Made by a program: the position numbers and the translations under genes
NCBI GenBank assembly: GCA_033557685.1
Contig: JAWQRN010000556.1
Location: 1-28,441 of the forward strand
Length of the DNA: 28,441 nucleotides
Direction of reading: 5' to 3'
Source of the DNA: Sperchopsis tessellata
Lineage: Eukaryota; Arthropoda; Insecta; Coleoptera; Hydrophilidae
Notes under the pieces: model-generated
Database searches by the model: none
What the model was told of the DNA's origin: nothing
The model's input: the letters and a program-made list of their open reading frames with translations, nothing else
Shown: in pieces, positions 11,001 to 23,000 of the stretch
Layout of the letters: every line of letters starts with the position of its first letter
Position numbering within the stretch: the first letter of the stretch is position 1

Positions 11001-14000
11001 GGTATGTAATCCAATGGGTCATATTTGTGGATTTTCAATGTTATTTGTTAGTCAGAAATAGAAAAATGTAGAATAAAAGAGAACAAGAAATCAGACAACC
11101 TTGCATTCCAAATAAGTTTAAATTTTTCAGACAAACATATTAAAGAAGAATGTTAAAAGATGTTAGTAATAAGAAAAGAAAATTAGCAATGAATAAATTA
11201 GTGAATGCAATTCGAACTGCAAGTTTCTCAAATAATATTAATATACTAGATATTATTTGTCAATCATCTACAATTGCTCTACTTAAATGTGTAAATTACT
11301 ATTTTTTATATATACTTTTTTGTTATTAGTTTAGCCCTATTTACCTTCTTAAAAGCAATAATCCATCTAACTACATATTCTATCAAATTTGTGGTTTCTA
11401 ACATACGCATATCAAAGATGATGATTATTTCATCTTTAAAAACTGTGCTCTACACAGAAAATTCGTTTTTTTTTATATAGTGAATTAGTTGTGCTCAAAA
11501 ACTTTGTTTTCCTTTTCAAAATTTTGTTAAATTAATCGTGTCTAATTAGAAAATTTAATTCAAACGCCAATTATGTTTTTTTATATTATTACCAAATTAT
11601 TTTCTGGCTTTTCATCAAGATCAGGCCAGCCATCATCCGTAGGTTCAAGTTCATCAAACTTTTTGACCTTTCAAAAAACAAGAACAGTAGTTGAATAATA
11701 AAACTAAGTGCGCAAATAATGTAGGTGCTTTGTTTATTTAAGATAACTACTTATTTCTAATTTTAATTTTTATTAAACTACTTTACGATAATATTATATG
11801 CAATAAATACTGTCCATCCCCAAAAATTATTTAATATCTCTTTTTTATTTAACTACTTTATTTTGCTTATATTTAGTAGTGTATTATTCTCAATATTATT
11901 GAGAAAAAACTTCCTATCTTTATAAACATGTTAATTAATTAGTATGGAAAATAGTTCAAAAAAATTGAGGATATCATAAGCGCCATTTGTAGTATAAACT
12001 GGTTATTAAAATCAGCCGATTCATAACTAAAATCCATTTATTTTAAATTAGACATTGGTAGATTAAAAAACCTATCCAGTGTGTAGCATCTAAGAATAAT
12101 ATTACTTGCTTTACAACTTCTTGTTGTCAGTATCGGATTCTAATATAAACATTTCTCAATTTAAATAAGTAACGGAATTATAATAACCAGTGTCTACTGA
12201 TCAACTTAATTGGCAAATAGCGATGAAATTAATATTTATGTTAAAGCAGTATAATTATTGTAAGTTTCCACCTACTTTATTTTAGCCAATTTAAATTACT
12301 TAAAAAAACTGTGCTTGAAACATTATTTTACCAATTAATAATTAAACATTTTTTTGCTTAATTTTTTTTAGCGCAATGCAACTAATTTCAATGTTTATTA
12401 CCGGTTTTATGACAGGTGTTTCTGTAACAGGTGGGTCTTCCTCAGGTATAAATGCCAAAGGGTCGTACTTTCGCAACTTTAAATTATGAGAAGAGTTAGT
12501 AAAGACAGAAAAGTTGAAGAAACATAGTGCTTATCATTCAGATACACAAACAATCAAGCATTCTTAATTGTGTAGTTATAGTCGTAGTTGTTCATACGCA
12601 ACTCACTTTTTGTAGAATTTTGCAGGTCTTTCCAACGGAATCTTGAAGTACTAAGAAACAATTTCATTATTTTAAATGAAGTGCTTATAAATGAAAAGTA
12701 ATATTAAATAAAGTATGTTTTTTTGGTTACGAAGGGTCCAGCAAAATCAATACCTTAATGTTAAAAAGGAGAATATTGATGTTGCAGCTAAGAACTGAAA
12801 TTTCCAAATCTAGAAACATACAGCCAAACTGTAGAAGTGCAGCAATGAAAACAACTGTGACTATAACTAATGAAGTTATTAGTGAAAAAAGACAAGAAAT
12901 TTAAAAGAAAGTAAGAGTTATTATAATTCAGCTAACTATTTGTATCAAATTTCTATATAACTGTACGATTTACGAGTAAAAAAATTAAAACAGTGGGTTT
13001 TTAAGTTGTTTTTCTAATAAAATACCAAAAAAAAAACCTACATCTAACTACTACATTATTATTTATTATTATGATGTGCTATCTATTTACTCGTGTGTAA
13101 AGTCATCCGAAAAGTGTAAGTGAACAAATCTACAGGTGCCTATAATTTAAACTGAATTTTATCCCACGCTTTTAATAAAATACCAATTACTGTTATCTCA
13201 TTCTTTTACCGGCATAAACGTTGGCTCATCGTCTATTACAGGCCAGCCATCTTCCTCAGGTTCTAACTCATCCAGATCAATAATCTTTGGAACCTTTTAA
13301 ATGAGTATGAAATTTAATGTAAGTAAATTATCAAATATTATTAAAAGTTTTTGTTTTCAAAACTAGTTATGATTAGTAACAAAGGTACTATCTTACAAAA
13401 TTTAAAATACTTCCACATAAAACCGTAAATATATAATTTCAGAAAAAGTCTCGAGCATATCTTAAACAAAATACTAAAAAGGAAGTTGTTTTTATTGAAA
13501 TAATTTTGTGGTTCGTAGCTTTGAATGCATATTCTAGTTAGTGGCAAATGGAATAGAATAGATAGCTTATTATATAGAGAGGTATGTAATTGAAAGACTT
13601 ATTCGTTAATTTTCTCGCATTAAAATGATTCAATTAAATTTTTGTAAATGTGATTTGAGACTTTCTAATAATATGCCTTTCAATTAATAAAAAAGAACAA
13701 ACAGAAGTATACATATACCACAATAAAGATTTAGTATTAAGAAAAAGATGCAAATAATAATTTGCAATTTTTATCCTAAATGAAGAGATGATATGACACA
13801 TCACTTTTATTAGCATTATTTCTATTTTCTACCACTTGATGAATATAGAATGATGCTACAACTACTTTGGCAAATCGTAAGCAAGTTATTACAGCTGCTA
13901 GTAAATATATACCGGCTTAATTTGCAGCTTTTTTTGAGAAGATAAGTCATCTTCAGACTTTTGTGCCATAGGGTCATTTTGTAGGACCTTTAAATAGGTG

Positions 14001-17000
14001 ATGTTCAGTTAGTTACAAAGGAACTATGAAAATTAATTATAAATATCTTATAGCACCAAAATGTTAGTACAAAAATATATAGAATAGATAAGTTAAAAAG
14101 CACACTACGTACAATAATATATCATAATTTAGTTATTTTGCAAATTTAAATTTTTGCTTAATTTGGCTCTACTAAAAATTTTGCGAAACGTGCATGACCA
14201 TATTAAATTTTGCTTTGAATTCTCTAATAAATATTGAAATAAATGCAATAGCGACATTTGCAATAATTGTAATAAAGTAATTTTACCGGTTTCGAATCTT
14301 TTTTTTCTACGAGTGGCGCTTCAACCGTTAGTGTGCTGATAAATGATTTTTCAGGCACTGGTTTGTCAAGTGTAAGTTTGTTGGCAGTTGGTTTGTCCAC
14401 AACTGTCTTATCCGCAACTGGTTTTTCAACTGTGAGTTTGTTCGCAGTTGGTTTGTCCGCAATTAACTTATCCGCAACTGGTTTTTCCATAATTGGTTTT
14501 TCAGCAACTGGCTTTTTGATGTCTAACTTGTCAGTTACCGATAATTTGTCGGTAACTTTTTTATCCGCCACTGGTTTGTCAGTAGCAGGTTTGTCCTGGA
14601 CTTTTTTATCTGCTACTGGCTTTTCAACAATAGGTTTATCTACAGCTGGTTTATCAACAACTTTATCGGCAGTCTTTGTGTCCTTATAAATAAATAATTT
14701 TAAGTTAGTCACAAAACATTTCTAAAAATAATGTAAAAAGTTTTTATCATGTATACAAAAATATGAGTGTTTTTACTGAAAGGTAATTTAAAGGGATTCT
14801 GGAGTCAAATTATGTTATATATTTTTTTCTGAGATCCTTAAAAATGTTTTTTTAGAAAATGATTGTGTGAAATATATTTATAAAAAGCATAAAACATAAA
14901 TGAAAATAACATTCAGTCGTCAACATAATATACAGCAAAAATATTTACTAAAAAAAATAAATATATAGGAAATAAAATATTCATTTGTTAATGGTAGTAA
15001 CAATAAAATATTAGCTAAGCATTTTGTACTAAAATTATTTCAACTCACTACAATACTGGTTACCTCAGTATAAATATTATTATTTAACAAATAAATGGTG
15101 TTTCATGTAAATAAAGGAACTTCTTTTTACTCATGATTTTGTTTATTTGATTACTTAAAGAGTTCTTCTTACCCTGTATTTAGAATAGCTATATTTATTA
15201 AGAAAAGAGGTGTTAAAATGTTACAAGAAGAAATAGAATATAGAATAGGTAGTAAAATAAGATTTTTTGGATAACTTCAGTATCGTTATCCAATGTGAGG
15301 GGAGTTAAAGCACAATTTATAAATTATTAAGATAAAGTATCTTAAAATTTTCAACTTTTATAATATAATTTTAAGAAAGATTAAAAAAGAACTTAGCTGA
15401 AAAAAGTTTGTATTTTGAAGCAACTGTGTCTGTTATTCCTAAATCTGCAATGGTAAGTTTTTAAAATAAATGATGCAAGAACGATTTGAGATTTTGACAA
15501 AAACAATTTGACATTTTTCTTTATATTTTATAATGATTTTCGGACTACGGAATTTAAAACTAATGTCATATTTGAAATAAACTTTCAGATTCAAATATGA
15601 TATCGACGCTGAAATTACTGATTCTATAAACCTTAAGATAATTTACAAACAAGTAAATATCTATTATCCTAATACTCTGAAGTCTTTAGCTAAGATTATT
15701 GCAATGGCTTTCATATATATGACCCCAGTAAATTAAAAAAAAATCTATGATGCACACATACTTGAAAAATTGACCATAACAGTTTACGATGTAACATTAC
15801 ATGTATATGCTTCAAAATGGAAGTCAGATAGAATGTTAATGAGAGAATAGAGTAAAAGTAACCACTATCTAATAAATGCGGCTAAAATTACGTATGAAGT
15901 GTGCTGTTGCAGTAGCATTTTTGTCGTAAAAAATTATTACCACATTCACTTCAGTTACGCTTATAGAAGCAGGAGGTTTGTCTTCAGGTTTGTAAGACAT
16001 AGGATCGTACTTAGGACCCTTTAAAATAGAGTTGGTTAATAGAAATAAGAAATTAGGTTGTATTAAACTAATGTTTCAGGTGTGTACTGATGTAATAAGA
16101 AGTGTGAAGTGGAAAATTAACCGCAATTTGAGTTTTTACATAAATGTACAAGATATATTTGAAGAAAATATCCATGTATATACAGGGTAGTATGAATTTT
16201 AAATGGGTATACCTTTTTCAGCAATGTGGCTTTTTGTAAATTATCTTCTGCAACCTTGATTTCGGGCGCTTCTGCTTTTTTGGCTTGTACTGGTTTAAGT
16301 CCAAATTTATTAAGTATAGGAGCAGGTTTTTCGGGTTCTTTAGGTTTAGGTTTTGCTGTATCTAGTTTTTTGACAGGTGTTGGTTTTAATTCTGGTTTTA
16401 TTTCTGGTTTTGTTTCTGGTTTGGTCTGAGGTTCCGATATAGATTTTCTTGTAGCAGGTGCTTTGTCTTTTTCAGGTTCTGCTAATTTAACTTCAGGTTC
16501 TGATGGTTTCCTAGCTTGTGGTTCAGGTGTTTTATTTCTTAACGTGTCAAGTGTTTTTTTAGATTCTGGCTCTGAAATGGTATCAACTCCTTTTTTAGAG
16601 TCAGGTTCAGGGGTTTTCTTTCTGTCTAGTGGTTTTTTAGGTTCTGGTTCGAGTGCTTTTTTAGTTTCTGCTGGTTCACTGGGTTTGGTAGCCGTAGGCT
16701 TGGCTTCGATATCATTTGTAGGTGTAGGTGTCTATGTATGTATTAAAAGATAGTTAGTACACAAATCTACATAAATACTACAGTGAAAGGATGAATGAAT
16801 ATGGAGCTTCATTAACAATACTCACCTTTTCTTGAGTAACCGCTAGTTTGTCTGATTTGGTTACCTAGAATAATAATTTTAATATTGTAGATTATGAAGC
16901 TTTCATTTTTTTTGTCATAAAACTCACTATAAAGCAACTTAAAGAAACCAAAAATATAAAGAACGAAAAATAGAAAAAAACAAAGAATTATAATGCAGCG

Positions 17001-20000
17001 AAAAAAATGAAAGGTATACAAAATGTCAAAGAAGATACCAAAGAGAATCTTTTATAATAAAATGCAACGAAATAATAAAGCAAAAGAAAACTAAATAAAA
17101 AGATAATGAAGCGAAAATATGAAGCCATCGAGACTCAAATAAGATCCAAACAAGATCATCAAGCAAAAGTATTTCAACCCAATCCGAAAACCTTGAAGTC
17201 AAATGAATTGAAGCTTTCATATACAAAAAAATATAAAATAATATAAATAAAAAGTGCTGAATAAGCAAAAGAACAAATACCTTTTTCTGTTTTTCTTCAA
17301 CAACAGAAGAACGTCTTGATTCAGACTTAGTTTCTTCATCCTATTTGTAAAAAAAAACCATTAAGCAAAAGACCAAACCCTAACAAAAAGCAATATAATA
17401 CCTTTTTAATAACTGTCTTTTTATCTTTAATGGTTTCACCATCTTTAACAATCTAAAAGAGGTAAACAAGTTTAGAAGATTTAGAAACAATTAATAACCG
17501 TAAACGTGAGTACCTTTTCCTCAGTCTTAACTAGTGAACTCCTACGAGATTCTGATTTAAATTCCTAAAAATTAATACAAAAATGTTTAACTGTTTTGTT
17601 TTTTTTTTGTGCAGACGTAGATAATATACCTCTTTAATAGAAGATTTCCTTGTAGTCTTTTTCTCAGGTGCTTTCAAAGAGTCCTAAAATAGTCCAAGAT
17701 ATTGTTCATGCAATTCGAAGGGAAATACAATGTATGTAAACTTTTGAGTTGAGGATGTAGAAACAAAATTTGGAATTTTTATAAACTTTGGTATAGAAGG
17801 GTTTTCAGATGCGATGAAACGTTACAGCATGCAGCAAAGTGTCTATTACTTTTAGTGTTTCCAATTTAAAATTGGAAAAATTTGGAAAACTATCACATAT
17901 TTTTATAAAATTTGGTGCAGAAGTGTTTTCAGATACAATGAAACCTTACAGCATGCAACAAAGAGTCTATTTATTTTAGTGTTTCCAATTTTTAAAAGGA
18001 AAAATCTCAAAAATTATCAGAACTAATTGAAATTACAGTAAATCATTACTGACTCTTCTGTTCATTATCATCAATTATTTTGCATTTTTGATGCCAGTTT
18101 TGATTCTTGTAAAAAATGCATTGGAGACATGAAATTATATAAAAATTTTGAAAAAAATATGCAAGAGAATTTTAGGATCTTGCAAGCTGTTATAGAAATT
18201 TTCTAATTTCATACGATTCAACTTAAAATATTACAAATATTGTATCATATAACACACCTTGTCAGCATCCTTTTTGGGTTCTGCTTTCTTGCTTACATCA
18301 TTCATTTTTTCTTCTTTTTTCTAATGTAATAAACATGCCCAGGTTATTTTAGCACTCTTGGCAGTCAAAATATTGGTAAATTAAATTAAAAAATAACTTA
18401 CCTCTTCAATTTTCTCAACTTGTTTCTTTTCAACTTTCTTCTCTTCTTTCTTTTCTTCTTTCTTTTCAACTTTAACTTCCTCCTTTTTCTGAAAAAATTT
18501 ACACGTTAGTAATTGCCCGTTTTTTGTTTATAAAAATAGCCATTTCGCCTTTATGGTGAGAAAATTTTCACAGGTTGACACTTATTATTATTTTATTATA
18601 AACCCTAAAATAATGCTCCTTATTTTATTGGTTCTAAAGAAAAGATGACACATAGGCAAGTGTTAAGGTGCGAGTGAGCAGATTTCTTCTAGATGTTGAA
18701 ATCAAAAATTGCAAGTAGGTTTCGTTTTATAACTATTAGACATGCATTCATTTTTTTATCAGGTGAGACTGTAACCAGAAAATGCCAAAAATATAACTAT
18801 TGCAGTGAAACATAATAAAAAAAAACAAATTTGGATTAGAAAAACTCTTTCTTTGATATAATTTTGCCTTAACAGTTTATAATTGAATACGGTCTCCCCT
18901 GAATGGTTATAGAACCCTACAAAAATAAGCATTTATGTACAGATAATTTTCTGCTTTTTAAAACAGAAAAATTATTTATTTCTTTGGGCAATGTTAGCAT
19001 CTGAACAAAATGGACAGATAGTGTAAATATTACCTAAATGTCATAAAAATCAATGTCAAAAAAACAAAAAAAATGCATTAATTTGTGTTAAGTGTTGTAA
19101 GTTACTTGATGAGAACTATAAAATGAGGAGCAACTTGAGAAAAGTTCAGCAGGTATGTACCTTAGCGTCTGCGCCATTTTTAATGATCTGTTCAGTTGTG
19201 TCCTATGGAAAAAGTTGAGTTAGAGAGTAATAATATGTTGTATAATATGATAAAGTATGTATTTTTGTAAGTGTACCTGGTCTGACAATAGTTCTTCACT
19301 ACTTTCTTCCGATTCTGAGACTTCCTCATCACTTTCAGGTTTAACCTTTATTTTAAAACACATAGTTAGTCACAATTATTACATTTATATTAAACAGACA
19401 TGTAACATTTTAAATTTTTGAGCACATTAGAACATGTAATACAAATTAGAAATATAATTACAACAAGATTTGAACGATCCAGATAGTAATACAAATTATT
19501 ATTGACTGTACGTGTTTAGAACAGGAAGTTGCTCTAAATGTTGTGTGTTAACTTAAATTGATTAGCATCTGAATGGCTGAGTATTATGAGTATTAATTGA
19601 ATATTCTAGTAAAAAGTAACTGATAAAATGTATGGTGAAATATGAGATATTGTTGCCTCTCTGTTTTGTGCTTTATGTATATAAACAGACATATAGATGT
19701 AACTCTCTTGATCTACATAGTTTACAAAACATACACCAGGGAGATAGCAATAGCTCCTATTTCACCATGAAATTTAATGGCTACAGAAGACAGTTTACAT
19801 TTATAAATGATTATTATTATTAAAAAATATATTCTTACCTTTTCTTCCGTCTTCTTTTTCTTCTTCTCTTCCTCCTCTTCCTCTTCCTTCTTTTCCTGTT
19901 TCTTTTCAGTCACAGTCAAAGTCGCTAGTGATTCATCTACTCCAAACTCATTCTTAGCAACAACTTTATAGGTTGCTGAGTGAGAGATTTTACATTTAGT

Positions 20001-23000
20001 AATGGTTAATCGAGCTACTGTGCCATCAAAGGTAATCTTAGTGTCTGATGATTCACTAAGAACAACAGTATTTTTGTACCATGTAATTGTAATGGTTTTA
20101 TCTAATACTTTAAGTGATGTAATGAAGTCTGCAGTTTTGCCTTCTTCAATTGTCTAAAAAAATTTCAGAATAGTACAAACACTCTTAATGCACAGCGTCA
20201 TATAACTTACGACATTTGTTAATTTGCTAAGTTTTGGCTTTTCTCCTTTTGGTTTTTCTTCTGGTGGAAGTTCAGTGACTTCTACGCTCTGTGAGGTCGC
20301 TTCACCTTTCTCATTCTTGGCAACCAATTTATAGAAACCTTTATCTGTTTTCTCAACATTTTCTATTTCCAATTTGACAGCAAATTCACCCTGTAGATTT
20401 AAAGAGTAAATTAATAAAAGTACTAAATAAAACTGCAGTTGTGCTACTTACGTCTTTCACTTGTTCTACGTGATACTTATGCCTGCTGCCTTCTTTTACG
20501 ATAGTTTCTTCTTTAAGCCATGTGCAAATAGGTGCGAATTTACTGATTACCTTGCATTCCACAATGACGGTTCTTTTCTTGATGATTTTAATAACCTTTG
20601 GTTTTTCCTTAATTACCGGAATAATTTCAATATTTAATGTCAAGTTTGCATTTAATTCCCCAAGCGTATTTTTAATGTTGCATTTGTAGAGCCCAGAATC
20701 ATCCATGCCCGGATCTGTTAATTCTAATTTAATGTAATACACTTCTTCCTCAATTTTTTCATAGCTTATTTTAATTTTGCTAGATTCTGTAACTTCTTTG
20801 CCTTCTCTGTACCAAATAATTGTTGGTTTTGGATTTGCGCGAACCTATTAGAACGTATAATGGAATTAGGAATATGTTTTTGTTTGTTTGCTGGAGTAAA
20901 ATCTACCTTGCAATCCATAATAACTAACTTTCCTCCTTGATGAGAAGTGATACGTGGCTTCTCAACAAATGTAGGCCCATCACCTTCTGGTTCTGGTTCT
21001 GCTTCAATGTTGAGATTAAGATTGGCGTTGCTTTCACCGAATTCATTTTTAACGTGACATCTGTATGTACCACCATCGGCGGCAGCGGGATCCTATACGA
21101 TGAATACCATATTATATAAGTGAGTGAGATATTGATTGAAGACGATATAATATACCTTGATTTCGAGTGATAATTCGTATACGTGTTCTTCGACATCGAT
21201 CACTTTCATAGTAACCTTGGATGACTCTTTAACAGCTGTCGTTCCTCGGAACCATGTAACGTCTGGTTTAGGTTTAGCCTTGCATTTACATTTCATAGTG
21301 ATAAGTGTACCACTTTCATTTGGAATAATTTTTGGTTTTTCAATAAAGGACGGTGGGAAACCTGCCGCATCATCTCCACCTGCAAATACACATACGTGAG
21401 GGCATGCAAGGGCAGGCTCTATAACATCAAGGCCATGCTCATGCAAATACAGTACAAGTAGTAGAGAGTAGGTAAACTGGGTGGGCTCCTCATCACACGG
21501 ACTGGCTGCAACATATCTCAAACATCAGTAACGAACGGGATGGGCTAGCGCAGGTAGACGATACACAAGACGATACAAAAAAAATCTGCGCATCATACCT
21601 TGGAAGTTAAGTGATATGTTTGCATTGCTTTCGCCGTAGTTATTGAATGCGTTACAGCGGTAGTTGCCACCGTCTTCGCGCGTAGGATTTGATATTTCAA
21701 GTGTAAGCAAGTACGTATCTTTTCCTGTCATCATCCTAATCATACGCACACGTGAATTGTCTGATATAGCTTTGCTTCCTTGGAACCACATGATGTCCGG
21801 TGCCGGATTGGCTTCTAGTACACACTCCATAACGAGGACATCACCTTCTTGTCGAATCGTTGGCTTCTTCGGAAAACGTGGAGCCTTCCCATCAGGAATT
21901 CTGCGGAATAGAATGCATGTATTCGTTCCAAACATGTCGAGAATAATACTGTCTATCTTACTTTGGTTTGTCATCCCCTTGAAAGTTTAAATTTATGGTG
22001 GCAGTCCCGACGCCGTGTTTGTTTCTCGCAACAGCACGATATTCTCCCTTGTCGGTATTGGTAACATTAAAAATCTCCAATCGTGCCAGATAGTATAGTT
22101 TCTGATCAAGTTGCATTGACAGTTTGAAGCGACCTCCCTCCTTCAATTCTTCTTTTCCATGAAACCTGCGCGTTTGCATGTCAATAGATACTCGTTGTCG
22201 AGTGTCTTAATAATTCGCATATACATACCACTGAAGCTCTGGCTTAGGCTCTCCCACACAACGACATTCGAACATGATCTTGGCGCCATCATCGGTTTGG
22301 CGGATGACCGGTCTCTCGGTGAACGTCGGTTTGATGCTTGGAACTTCTGGTACTGGAGCCTCATCGCCTAGTGCAGAAAGTCTCCTAAACTGGCTATCAG
22401 GCTAATGGACAGCCAGCAACACTCGCGCAAATAAACAATGGTCACGGAAAAGCTCAGCTTTTAATATCGCCCTAACAGTGTTAAAAATACAATGCTGAAA
22501 TAAAAGTGTAACATTTGCAAGAACATGGCCTTTCAGAATATTATTTATGGATACAAATACTGATGTGTAAGAAGAGTGTCCGGGGGCATCACAGCAGCGA
22601 TTAAACTAGGCTAAAAATTTGAAAAATGTCTCAGCCGAACATCCACATTTGCGCCAAAGCGAAATGTAGATACAAGGATGGACTGCGAACAAAATGAAAA
22701 AACTGCTTCTAATCTAGGCTTTTGGGAAACAAAATCTCACACAAAATGTCGTTACCAATGTACACGGATTAATAATGGATATGTTAAAAAACAGCAAATT
22801 AAAAGCTGAGCTGAGATTAAGCGACAGTTAGTCCATTGTACTGTGCACGAGTGCTGACTTACTTGTCCTTATACAGCTGCCAAAAAGGTGCCAAAACTAG
22901 AAGTATTTATGTACAAGGGTTAAAATGGGATTGATATTGGTATTGATTTGAATGCACCATGTATGATATTATTTATAATCGTTTGATAGAGTAAGACACA

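Larger units (their letters stand above)
8239..13912. other. Introns of the duplicated exon array
   Basis: Introns of roughly 400-730 nt separate the exons and exon remnants of the KYDP/DGWP array. Exon left edges recur at spacings of about 480-810 nt, consistent with duplication of exon plus intron. Intron bodies are AT-rich and mostly diverged. Shared parts are the CCG|GTAAA-type donor, the TTTAAAAG acceptor and an ACTAAC motif 20-30 nt upstream of several acceptors. Confidence 0.7.

Noticed and set aside
14333..14689. 118-codon plus-strand open frame rich in Leu/Ser/Gly/Val
   Set aside because: It is the reverse complement of the DKP repeat exon. Its pattern follows from the repeated codons, and the minus-strand exon has splice borders and correct phase.
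16226..16753. Two plus-strand Gly/Ser-rich frames
   Set aside because: They mirror the Pro/Glu/Lys exon on the minus strand and have no independent support.
22143..22364. A 73-codon minus-strand frame starting MRLQYQKF
   Set aside because: It is an alternative frame of the Ig exon at 22229. The correct frame gives SIKPTF...FECRC with matching phases.
20937..22371. Several plus-strand frames of 60-108 codons
   Set aside because: They lie opposite Ig exons and run across their introns, and they lack any recognisable domain.
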